Shown piece by piece: positions 1 to 8,455 of a DNA stretch of 10,778 bases. The notes beneath the pieces are model-generated. The model saw only the letters and a program-made list of their open reading frames with translations, was not told the origin of the DNA and did no database searches. Each line of letters begins with the position of its first letter. Within the stretch, counting starts at the first letter, position 1. Source of the DNA: Larix sibirica (taxonomy: Eukaryota > Streptophyta > Pinopsida > Pinales > Pinaceae); the NCBI GenBank assembly GCA_004151065.3, contig NWUY0300057292.1, forward strand, positions 1-10,778. The letters are read 5' to 3'. The translations under genes and the position numbers were made by a program.

Positions 1-291
1 AGATCTCAATTTCAAAATATTTGTTACAATATCACATTCCTAATCTTTTAATTAATAAAATTATGGTGATTTATGAATTCTCGAAAATGTCCTCCTTAAC
101 CAACAATAATTCTCAATTTCAAAATATTTGATTCAATACCACATTCCTAATATTTTAATTAATAAATATATGGTGATTTAAGAACTCCCAAAAATGTCCT
201 CCCTAACCAACATTAATTCTCAATTTCAAAATATTTGTTTCAATACCACCTTCCTAATTTTTAATTAATAAAATTATGGTGATTTAGGAAT
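1..291. repeat. 107-bp AT-rich tandem repeat, about 2.7 copies
   Basis: Three copies of a unit beginning TCTCAATTTCAAAATATTTG start at 4, 111 and 218, giving a period of exactly 107 bp twice. Each copy also carries TTAATTAATAAA followed by a TATGGTGATTTA block. The first two copies share ATGTCCTCC and an ACCAACA block near their ends. By eye, copies 1 and 2 are about 85-90% identical. Copy 3 loses the pattern near 291, and copy 1 probably continues left of the window. No coding potential is seen. The array sits just upstream of the plus-strand LINE ORF1, so it could be a minisatellite or a run of 5' promoter monomers belonging to that element. The second reading is only an inference from position. 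Confidence 0.93.
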
Positions 292-403
292 ACTTCTTTT
301 AAAACCATTTTAAATAAAATGATAAAGAAAACCATTTTTCCTCTTAAAATTCATATATACCAAAGTTGGTCATAATAAACTTTAATATCTACAATCTTTA
401 TCA

Positions 404-413
404 TATATAAATA
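404..413 (+). promoter_or_regulatory. TATA-box-like sequence upstream of ORF1
   Basis: TATATAAATA is a good plant TATA-box match. It lies only 12 bp before the ATG at 425, so a start site about 30 bp downstream would bypass that ATG. The in-frame ATG at 455 would then be a more natural start. In such AT-rich DNA a chance match is quite possible, and LINE promoters are often TATA-less. Confidence 0.25.
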
Positions 414-424
414 CTTATACAAGT

Positions 425-1345
425 ATGAACAATTCAACACATATACCAAACACTATGAAAGGGAGACCAAACAAAACTACCCTACAAAGCCTTAGTGATC
501 CTATAGACTCATTAGAGAAAAGTGGAGAAGAAAGAGATGCTAAAATTCAAACAGAGTTAGAAGCCATGCTTGAAAATAAATCCACGGCCATGGTCGATAA
601 TAAATTTGCAGCATGCTGGAATATAAACTTGCTGCCATGCTCGATAATAAATTTGCGTCCTTTGAAGATAAGATTAAAAAACAAATAGATAATAATATAA
701 AAGCGATGGAGAATAAGATGGAGATAATGGAAACCAAATTACAGGTAATGGAAAAAATCCAAGAAACCAAACAGTCAATTCAACAAGGAGAGGTTGATAC
801 ATTCGAAAATATTAAATTGAAGACATGATTAAAGAGCTAGAAGAAAAGTAACTAAAAAACTGACCCTAAATAGTCTACAAGCTCAATAAGATATCAATCC
901 CATTAAGGAGGAACTAAATAAGATGTTAGAATTAGACCATGAGTGCAACAGGCGAGCCTTGAACCTCGTAATTTTCGATTTAAAAGAAGAGGCAAAGGAG
1001 GATATGCTAGCCATAGTCAAGACAGAACTACATAATAGGATACAAATTGAAACAACCTACCTCACAGAAGCAAAGAAGTTGGGGAAATTAATTGAGAATA
1101 AAGAAAGAATGATTTGGGTCAAAGCTAGCTCTATTGACAATAATTATGGCATATTCAGCAAAACCTCAATTCTAAAAGGATCTAGAATATTTATAAATGA
1201 AGATCTCATCCAAGAAGAACAAGTTGAATTAAGAAATGAGGTTCAAAAAGTAAAAACAGCTTGGAAGGAAAATAGGCATTAGTTAGAAATGGAAAAGTTG
1301 TTATTTGAGATAGAAACCAAAAATATAATAATAAATAGAAACTAG
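425..1345 (+). pseudogene. LINE ORF1 protein, coiled coil plus RRM (broken)
   Basis: In the L1 ORF1p family, ORF1p is an RNA-binding chaperone that trimerises through its coiled coil and coats the element RNA. The frame opens with a real ATG at 425 (MNNSTHIPN). A charged heptad-like segment follows, including an 8-residue repeat, to about 900, interrupted by frame changes near 612 and 846 and a TAA at 887-889. The section from 923 reads on without a stop as an RRM: it has NRRALNLVIFDLKEE, then a KLGK segment, then FINEDLIQEEQVELRNE, which resembles the RRM and C-terminal domain of L1 ORF1p. A TAG at 1280-1282 ends that run, but the same frame continues with LEMEKLLFEIETKN to TAG 1343-1345, which is probably the original end. 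The conserved order and similarity make the family call good. The exact lineage is not certain. Confidence 0.78.
563..657 (+). repeat. Four 24-bp in-frame repeats in the ORF1 coiled coil
   Basis: The units run 563-586, 587-610, 611-633 and 634-657. They encode variants of AMLDNKFA (AMLENKST, AMVDNKFA, a third read as MLEYKLA, and AMLDNKFA). Three units are 24 bp. The third is 23 bp, and that one-base loss moves the rest of the coiled coil into another frame. An 8-residue period does not fit a simple heptad, so the array likely inserts stutters or grew by slippage. Confidence 0.85.
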
Positions 1346-1350
1346 ACACA

Positions 1351-2640
1351 CTCTATATCCTCTCTTGGAACTATTGAGGCTTCCCATGGAACAAAGGCCC
1401 CAAGTTAAGTTGGATCCCAAGTGAAATTGACATTGTTCTTCTTGTTGAAACCTGGGAGCACGAAGAATCTAAGGTTCCTAAGATAGAAGGATTTGGCCTA
1501 TGGTCATCTTGGAACAAGCACGATCTTTTCGTAGAGGCATTAGAGACGTATCTTGTTACATTAAGGAAACAATCTGCCCCCATGCTCGGCTTTGTAAGAA
1601 AGACCCTCACAACCAATATATTTGGTTAGAGATTTCAAACATTAATTCTAAAAAACCCTAGAAAGCAATATGTTATTTTTCCCCTATTAATTCTAACTTC
1701 TACAAGAAAATAAATATAGATAAAAAAATGCCCTTACAATGGCTTAAAACTGATATTTATAGTATAAGGAATGAAGGAAATATCCTCATAATGGGTGACT
1801 TTAACACTCGAACTTCAAGTAACCAAGCTATTCTTCTCAACAATTATTACAACCCTAATCATCTTTGGTTAGACAAATACCTTACCCTAGACAATCAATA
1901 CAAAATATTTTCTATAGATCTACATGAAAATCTATTCAGCTTTGAGCTAGTCAAGCTCTTATAATTTCTAACAGTCTAATGAAGTGGTATCATCCTAGCC
2001 AGATGACTTGTATCCATAGGCTTGGTAGTAGTGTGGTAAATATATCATTTTTAATACACATTTATACAACAGAAAGATAAATCTAGACATATTAAATTAC
2101 CACGAGCCTGACTCGGATCATAAACCTCTAATTGTAACCCTCAATTTTGTCATGCATAGCGATCCCACAAAAAAAAATTCTCAATGTCAAAAGCATCCGA
2201 TCTTCAACAAAAATAAGGATCTGATCTTTCCATTCATGATTTAAAAATGGCTTCTTTCCTATATCGAGTACAGACAATATAGAAGACCTCTAGCATAACT
2301 TTACTACGGTCCTCTCATATTCCATTAACAAGTTGTCCATCGAAGTTTCGGGTAAAAAGAAAAATAGAAGAACCAACCCCTGATATGATAAAGAATGTAA
2401 AAATGCAAAAAAAGCCATCAAGGAAGCATTTGATTAGTCTTTAAAAATTGACAAGCTAAATAGATACAAAGCCCTAATTAAAAGAAAAAAATGCAATATA
2501 TAAATAAAAAGCAAGAAAATCTTGTACACTAGTAAAACTAAAGATAATAATAAGATTGATATGAAGGATAGGAATTCCTATCTTAAAAATCTTTACGAGT
2601 CCCAAGATCCATAGATAAAGTCCAATATACCAAATCGATC
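1351..2640 (+). pseudogene. LINE ORF2 remnant: APE endonuclease and linker (broken)
   Basis: APE-type LINE endonucleases nick target DNA to prime reverse transcription. The motifs are in order but spread over several frames. LYILSWNY is at 1351-1374, then TGA 1375-1377 where relatives have Arg. DIVLLVETWEHEE carries the catalytic Glu. After a frame change near 1518 come GIRDVSCYIKE and LIMGDFNTRTS (GDFN at 1794-1805), with a TAG at 1659-1661. After a second change near 1955 comes TCIHRLGSSVVN, and after another, DILNYHEPDSDHKPL (SDH at 2113-2121). A degraded linker follows, with YDKECKNAKKAIKEAF after TGA 2381-2383 where Trp is usual, then KDRNSYLKNLYESQDP near 2566-2613. Reverse transcriptase is absent. 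The key Glu, GDxN and SDH residues are still readable, although the frame is not. Confidence 0.82.
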
Positions 2641-3290
2641 TCAATGGGCATTAACCATCATCATCATCACTTTATTATAACTATACTCATAATATATTTA
2701 CTAAATATTAAAATATATAATTTAATTTAATAATACAAATTCTATTATTGATATAAATAACATTTAAAAATACTACATCCTATATTATATATATATATAT
2801 AATCATTTCAATAACACTAATAATATAACAAATTGATAATTACTTATAAAAATATGGTAATAATAATATAACCATATATAATTACTTTTAAATTTTATAG
2901 GCTACATTAATACAATTGTATTAATAACTATCAACTTTTACTACACTTAATACCTTATACTAAACCATTATATATATATCACATAAGAAAAACCATTTTT
3001 TCGATATCCATAGTTGAATTAAAGAGAACTATAATCATACATAGATAATGTCATTCAAAAATAGCTAATAATTTTCCTATCATGACCTGTCAAAAAATTA
3101 TCGGATATATTGTTCCCAATCAAATGCAGATTATACATCAAAAGTTGCCTCAAAAGAAAAGTTACTCTAATTTACTGTTACTACATAATAGTTCACTTGA
3201 TTGACAAAATAAGCATAATAATGTCTTCAGAGTAGATAGATAAGTGTCAAAACTATTCATAATTTCGAGCTGATAGTGGACCTAGTAAAA
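2641..3290. other. AT-rich non-coding spacer between the two LINEs
   Basis: No gene is seen. The stretch starts with (CAT)4 at 2656-2667 and is very AT-rich to about 3000, with a (TA)8 run at 2786-2801. From about 2993 to 3290 the composition is milder. Because the minus-strand RNase H ends at 3291, this part is probably that element's 3' untranslated region. A T6 run at 2996-3001 is the nearest candidate for its reversed poly(A) tail, but it is too short to be sure. No target-site duplication was recognised. Confidence 0.6.
2786..2801. repeat. (TA)8 microsatellite
   Basis: Sixteen bases of uninterrupted TA dinucleotide, symmetric on both strands, inside the AT-rich spacer. Confidence 0.9.
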
Positions 3291-3760
3291 TTATAAAGTG
3301 CCTTTTGACCGCATAGAGTTATCAACAATTTCTTCAAAATATAGAAGACCGTCTATAGAATCAATTGCTCTTTTTGATAGTTGATCTGCCACTGAATTAT
3401 ATTGTCTATATATATAATCAAAGGATAATTGGTTTAAAGATGATTGTAATGTTTTGTTCTTGAAACACCAGTGATTCAAATCAGCTACTTGCAGAGAATA
3501 TTTTCCAATCATCGAATCTATAATGACTCCCGAATCTCCTAGAATCTGCAAAAACAGAAAGCCTTTGCGAGAAGCAAATCTCAAAAGGCCCACAAGGCTA
3601 GAAGTGAACAGCTCTCGTGTTAGTGTCAGTTCCACAACCCATCCACGAGAGAAAATTGTGACTACTATTTACCTTTAGCATCATACCACATCCACACAAT
3701 CATGACAGTGCAACACCATCGAAAAAAAAAATTATACCCTCACTTGTCATTGTATGCTCA
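3291..3760 (-). pseudogene. RNase H domain of LINE ORF2 (RVT_3 type), broken
   Basis: This domain degrades the RNA strand of the RNA-DNA hybrid and is found at the C-terminus of many plant LINEs. It reads IFFFDGVALS, then a TGA (complement at 3700-3702), then LCGCGMMLK and GTDTNTR. The frame then shifts and continues ELFTSSLVGLLRFAS, LQILGDSGVIIDS and IYRQYNSVADQLSKRAI, ending at 3291. The four catalytic acidic positions of the family are still readable: Asp in FDG, Glu in TR-EL, Asp in GDS and Asp in VADQ. The frame break around 3608-3620 fits loss of one copy of a short GAGCT repeat (5 bp) from a TNTRAEL-type motif; this is an inference from family memory. Confidence 0.85.
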
Positions 3761-3805
3761 AAAATAATCTTGAACTTCTTTTCCTTCATCCCTTCAAAAT
3801 TCTCT

Positions 3806-4684
3806 TTATATAACCCTAAAATCCTTGAACCGATCAAAGGATTTTTTAAAAACATTGTCAATAATAACTGCATTTCTAGACCTCCATATCCCCCAACTAG
3901 CATAAATAGGAAGTTCTTTATAATGACGAACTTTTTTACACCAAAAATCGAGGCCTTGTTCAAAAGTAAGTGGTTCCCAATTCTTAGATATCTTTAGATC
4001 AGCTTTGATATCTCTCCAGACACTTTTTACATAAGAACAATGAATAAAAAGGTGATTAATAGACTCAGCATCAAACAAAACATAAAACACGTGATTTTGG
4101 GCCAAATCTACCTCTTTTAAGCATATTCTCCCATGTCATTAATATGTTTTCTAGACAGATCCAGCTAAAGCAATTCAACTTGGAAGGGATATTCCACTTC
4201 CAAATTTTGTGAGACCACCATTTGCCAACAAATTTAATAGAAGCATGTGAGATAGCATCATAGGCTTTTTTAGCACTAGGGCCTAGCTCGTTGAACCCTT
4301 CCAAGACCAAACAATCTTATCATCAGTATTTATCAAACATACTCTAGCATGCCTTAAACCTATAATATAAGAGTTTCATTCAGAAGCTAAATCCCCCTCA
4401 AGGCCTAAATCCTCTGCCTACATCCAATAAGATTATAAATATCCCAACTTATCTGTATTTAACACCTACACTAAGTATCTAATTCCATTCATTGATAGAA
4501 AGTATATGAGAGGATGAGAAAGATTGAAAAACTCCTCTCCTCCCAAAAAAGGATCAATCCCGATGAGAACCTTTTCTCCATTTCCAATTCTCCAAGACAG
4601 CCAAGATCCAAGCCAAGGATAAGACTTGACAAATCCTCTCCCAAAGTTTGATGCATTAGCAACATATTTATTGTGCATTTTCAT
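3806..4684 (-). pseudogene. LINE ORF2 C-terminal connection and zf-RVT region, broken
   Basis: This region between reverse transcriptase and RNase H is cysteine-histidine rich and typical of plant LINEs. The segment at 4684-4466 includes VKSYPWLGSWLSWRIGNGEK and LIGIDPFLGG, matching the usual WRIGNG...FW.DPW stretch. After a degraded gap, 4310-4071 reads GKWWSHKIWKWNIPSKLNCF, NILMTWENMLKRG and FGPKSRVLCF, the zf-RVT pattern. A frame change then leads into DAESINHLFIHCSYVKSVWR (near 4060-4000), which supplies the H-x3-H-x-C part. The function of zf-RVT is not well defined. Stops and shifts separate the parts. Confidence 0.8.
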
Positions 4685-4789
4685 CCAATCTAAGACGGTT
4701 TTTTCCTTAAGGTATTAGCCTTCAATATTTCACTCCATAGTCCAGGTCCAAAAAGACCTCTCCAAAGGCTTTTCATACTTAATGCTAGA

Positions 4790-6470
4790 CTAAACCATAG
4801 AATATTTTTTATTCCCCATCCCCCTCAATCTTTTGGGAAGAGAAATCTTCTCCCATCTAGCCAAATGAATTTTTTCCTTATTCACATTACCATACCACAG
4901 GAAATGCATCATTCTTTTTCTTAAAGTATTTAATATAGATACAAGGATCTTTGCTAATGAAAACCAGTAAACTGGTATACTTTCAAGAATGGTTTTAACT
5001 AAAATTGTTATACCACCCAAAGAAAGCCACCTATAACACCAGTTACTTATCCTTTTTTCTACTTTCCTAACAAGCCACATCCAATCTTGCTTCAAGTAAT
5101 TATTTGGCTTGAGAAAGTAACCAAGATACTTAAAACCAACCTCAATAGAATCAATCTTGAAAGGAAATAAAATAAGAATCTATTATAATATATCATTTGC
5201 AATTTCATTCTGAAGAAAACTTGACTTACTAACCTCCATTCTAGTAGCTTCATGGAATAGCTTGATTATATCATGGAATGTTACCCATTCTACATGAGAT
5301 CCATTTCCAAACAAAAGAACATCATCCACAAACTAAATATGTGTGACGTAGTGAATAGAAGTAACCTTGACCCCAATAAGCTTCTTATCCCTCTTTGTTT
5401 TCCCTATCATCCTGCTTAACCCTTCCACCACTAGGAGAAAGAGTAAAGGAGATAATGGGAAGCCTTTCCGAATACCCTTGGAACTTTTAAAGAAGCTTGT
5501 AGAAAATCCATTCAATAAAACAACAAAACTAGCAAAAGATGCACATGCCATTATCCAATCAGTTACTTCCAAAGGTAGACCAATCTGCAACAAGACGAGT
5601 CTCAAGAAAGTCCACTCCACTCTATTATAGGATTTCACCAAGTCCATTTTTAATATCAGAGATGTCAGCTTCTTAGAATTAATGGAATGTAAACACTCCT
5701 AAGTAACCCCAATAACATCGAAAATCTGTTTATTTGAAAGAAACCCAAACTACTCTCTAGACATCACCTCAGCCAATTTGCGTTTAATCCTATTGGAAAT
5801 CATTCTTGTAATGATCTTGTAAACCAAATTACAGAGGGAAATAGGCATGTAATCATTAAAATTTTATGGCTTGGCACTTTTAGGAATAAAGACTATAAAT
5901 GTAGAATTTAAAGATCTTGCAACATATCCATGTATTCTTGATGCTTCAATTACCTCTAAGATATATTCCCCTAATAGATAAAAAAATCCCAAAAAGAATT
6001 CAACAGTCCATCCATCTGGACAAGGGCTTTTGACCAAGCAAAATTCTTTAATACATGTTCAATTTCTTGTGAATTTACCTACATGCCAATTCTTTGCCTC
6101 TCTACTAAAGAGAAGAATCTAGGATAGTTCTGAATCACTTATAACTGGGAGGTTATATCTGTCTGACCAGGATCCTTGAAGAGATCAATAAAATGAGACA
6201 CTATAGCTTTCTCCAAATTTTTTTGTGAGTTCACCACATTACCCTGATTATCTTTTAGTTCCCATATAGCATTTACAATTCTTCTTTGGTTTGCAAATTT
6301 ATGGAAAAATGTGTGTTGTTATCTCCTTGAGACAACCATATAGCTCTACTTTTAACTCTCCAAGGCTACTCATCGATCTCCAAAATATTGGTTTTCCTAG
6401 ATTCGAAACCTTCTTGGACCTTATCCTTTCTAGAAAAAATACCAGAACTGTTAGTGGAAAAGAGATTATC
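4790..6470 (-). pseudogene. LINE reverse transcriptase domain, broken
   Basis: This is the RNA-dependent DNA polymerase of the element. Reading down the minus strand: VKSRAIWLSQGDNNTHF before a shift near 6300, then FANQRRIVNAIWELKDNQGN, SPCPDGWTVEFF (family SPGPDG), NDYMPISLCNLVYKIITRM, LKMDLVKSYNRVEW (motif A, catalytic Asp kept), KGIRKGFPLSP (family RQGDPLSP), FVDDVLLFG (the FADD-type motif C, both Asp kept, 5321-5332), KYLGYFLKP and the thumb-like KRISNWCYRWLSLGGITILV. Stops are listed under ORF2. The one directly before FVDD (5333-5335) falls where plant LINEs often have Gln. The Gly of SPGPDG is Cys, and the Asp of GDPLSP is Phe at 5459-5461. Confidence 0.9.
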
Positions 6471-6728
6471 AATCTCCTCTTCCACAAGTAATAGCTCTTG
6501 TTTCAGATTCATCTTCTTATCCTTCTCCCACTAGATCACCGGAATTTTAAGAGCTTTTAATTTCCCAACTAATTTTTCCATTCCAAATATGTCTAAACTG
6601 ATCTTAATAGAATTCAAATTTTCCTTAACCAAATAAATGAAGACTTCCTCTTCAAGCCAAGAGTGATTGAACTTAAAGCGAAAATTAAGTTTTATCTAAT
6701 CAACCTCCAATTGTAAACATATTGGCAG

Positions 6729-7464
6729 GTGGCCTGATATACCTAAATTAATAGTCTATGACTTGAATCTTCCCACTAACTCAGATAATCCTTCTAAAAT
6801 GAAGAATTTATCAAGTCTCTTTGATACCCTATCCTCACCTAATCTCCCATTTCTCCAAGTAGGGGCAAAAGAGGCTAGAATAACATCAATCAATTTTCCC
6901 TCCTGAAACATTTGAATGAAATAGTCTAACATAGGATCCAAACAAGGAGAGAATCCCCAAATTTCACAAGCAAACAAAGTCAAATTTAGATCTCCACCAA
7001 AGATCATAAAAGGATCCCATAAGATTCCACAAGCTTTAACCCCATAAGATTCCACAAGCTTTAACCCTATCCCAAAAACCCAGTCGATCATCATATGGGC
7101 CATAGCAATTAACAACCCTAATCAATTTATCAATTCCCCTAATCCTTCCTTCAATAAGGATACCTACACAAATGATGTAGGGTTTCAACTCAACAACAAA
7201 GGGATTACAAACAACCAATAATCCCCCTAAAAGACCTACAACATCAGTAACACAACATTCCCATCCAGGAAAAAATTTAAGAAATGTCTCACAAGCTTTA
7301 GAACAAAAAACCATTGTCTCATGTATCAACACAATATCCAATTTAATATGATCAAATATCCTCTTAAGGGCATTGAATTTGGGAGTGCCTCCTACTCCAT
7401 GGATGTTGAAGGAGGTTAAGATTATGCTGAAACATTCTTCAGGGGCATATCTCTTAGGGCCCAA
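6729..7464 (-). pseudogene. APE-type endonuclease of LINE ORF2, broken
   Basis: This is the target-nicking endonuclease. It reads TSFNIHGVGGTPKFNALKRI, LDIVLIHETM (catalytic Glu), IRVVNCYGPYDDRLGFWDRV, then hits the exact 25-bp duplication at 7016-7065 that throws the frame. After it the reading resumes in another frame with DPFMIFGGDLNLTL (GDxN), APTWRNG, SKRLDKFFI and finally ISGHLPICLQL. The last motif should be SDH: here GAC has become GGC, giving SGH at 6729-6737, so a catalytic Asp is lost as well. Length and motif order agree with the family. Confidence 0.88.
7016..7065. repeat. Exact 25-bp tandem duplication in the endonuclease
   Basis: Copy 1 is 7016-7040 and copy 2 is 7041-7065, with no mismatch. 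The unit begins CCCATAAGATTCC. On the minus strand it encodes the VKACGILW stretch twice in two frames, once ending one reading frame and once opening the next. As 25 is not a multiple of 3, this event alone breaks ORF2 between the NCYGPY and GGDLN motifs. The perfect identity suggests it is younger than many of the surrounding changes. Confidence 0.95.
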
Positions 7465-8407
7465 TGGTTAGTATAATCATTTAGGTGAGAAACCAAAATC
7501 TTGATCATCAAGGAAGACACAATTAGGGGTATAATCATTACTAAGAATCCCCTTATCCCTATAATTTATCACTTCCTTGTTCAATCTATCCTTCCTTACC
7601 TTCTTTTTTTCTGATCGTCACATTTTGATAGTGAATGGAGGAGATAGGAGAAACCATCAAGTTAGTTAATAGTCTATTAGAATAAACCTATAAAAGGTTT
7701 TAAGTGAGAATATCCTTATAGGATGGAATAAGCTAAGTTAACATAGGGCTCTCCAAAACCCTAAGAAATCCTACCTCCTTCGAAACATCAGAAACTTTTG
7801 TTTGCCCTATTGAGACCCTATTAAGGAAAGAATGAAGAGGCACATGAGCAGTCCTCTCCCCCCAAAAGACAGAGGAATTCAACTGAGTGTCATGTGCCCC
7901 CTCAACATAAGAAGACAAATTCACTACCCCTAATTTATCTAAACCCTTAGTTTCTAACTCCACCCGACTAGAATACTTTAGAGAAGTGATAGCCAGATCA
8001 TTCTTCACAAGTAATGGATCTTCTAGTTCTAACACCCCAAACGAAACCATTCCCTTATCCCCAGCAATATCAACAGAAGGGGGAGGATTCAAAACAATCA
8101 TATTGGTACTTTTAGGAGATCTACAAGAAACTTCAAGAGGAAATGAAGCAGCAAAATGTGAATCCTCAACATTCTTTATAAATTTTAATTCTTTTTCCGA
8201 TAGTGAAGAATAGAAGGAATGAAAAATGATTTCCAACTTACTCAGCAAATTTGTTGAGCTTGTCGAAGTATACTGGGAATGGGTTGCTATAGTAGACGGG
8301 ACATCCAAAACCTTATCATCCCCTTCGGTGTCATGACGAGTAGTTTTAGGACTAACTTCCTTCACAGATCCTACTTGAACACTTGAGAGGTCGCTAAAGA
8401 TCCTAGG

Positions 8408-8455
8408 AAAAATTTTCTTTGGATGTCCAGTCTTGTGGCATATAAGACAGCATCT
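8408..8455 (-). other. Zinc knuckle of LINE ORF1 lacking its last Cys
   Basis: The motif reads FRCCLICHKTGHPKKIFP. The CCHC pattern C-x2-C-x4-H-x4-C is satisfied for the first two Cys and the His, but the fourth ligand is Phe (TTT, 8408-8410 on the minus strand) where relatives have Cys before Pro. The metal site would be lost or weakened even if the frame were intact. Confidence 0.75.

Larger units (their letters stand above)
425..2640 (+). mobile_element. 3'-truncated LINE with coiled-coil ORF1 (plus strand)
   Basis: This is a non-LTR retrotransposon remnant. ORF1 (coiled coil, RRM, C-terminal region) is followed after a few bases by an APE-type endonuclease, the usual LINE order. The part visible after the endonuclease matches the linker that leads into reverse transcriptase, but the similarity ends near 2620-2640 and AT-rich DNA follows. 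No reverse transcriptase, tail or target-site duplication was found. The 5' limit is uncertain: the 107-bp array ending near 291 may belong to it. Several frameshifts and stops show that it is inactive. Animal L1 and Tx1-like elements use this ORF1 type, and many plant L1s use a zinc-knuckle type instead, so this is a different lineage from the minus-strand element in the same window. Confidence 0.8.
3291..7464 (-). pseudogene. LINE ORF2 polyprotein (EN-RT-RNase H), broken
   Basis: This is the remains of the single long ORF2 that carries all enzymes of target-primed reverse transcription. The longest coherent run is the reverse transcriptase, which stays in one frame from about 6035 to 4790 apart from stops. 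Other segments are shifted relative to each other. No ATG is present at the 5' end: the frame starts near TTG 7462-7464 in the context ACCATTGGG, which could be a decayed ACCATGG start. ORF1's likely terminal stop is at 7477-7479, so the two reading frames were nearly adjacent. In-frame stops include complements at 5864-5866, 5750-5752, 5699-5701 and 5333-5335. The domains are described separately. Confidence 0.88.

Noticed and set aside
1-291. CRISPR-like array
   Set aside because: Units are contiguous 107-bp copies without unique spacers and the DNA is eukaryotic.
1371-1616. Minus-strand open frame of 81 codons
   Set aside because: Opposite the plus-strand endonuclease, whose motifs are clear; shadow.
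2656-2667. (CAT)4 as the 3' tail of the plus-strand LINE
   Set aside because: Too short, and the element has lost its reverse transcriptase, so its true 3' end is not expected here.
3716-3732. A-rich run as a plus-strand poly(A) tail
   Set aside because: On the minus strand it encodes the IFFFDG start of RNase H, so it is coding sequence.
5367-5630. Plus-strand open frame of 87 codons
   Set aside because: Exactly opposite the reverse transcriptase palm region; shadow.
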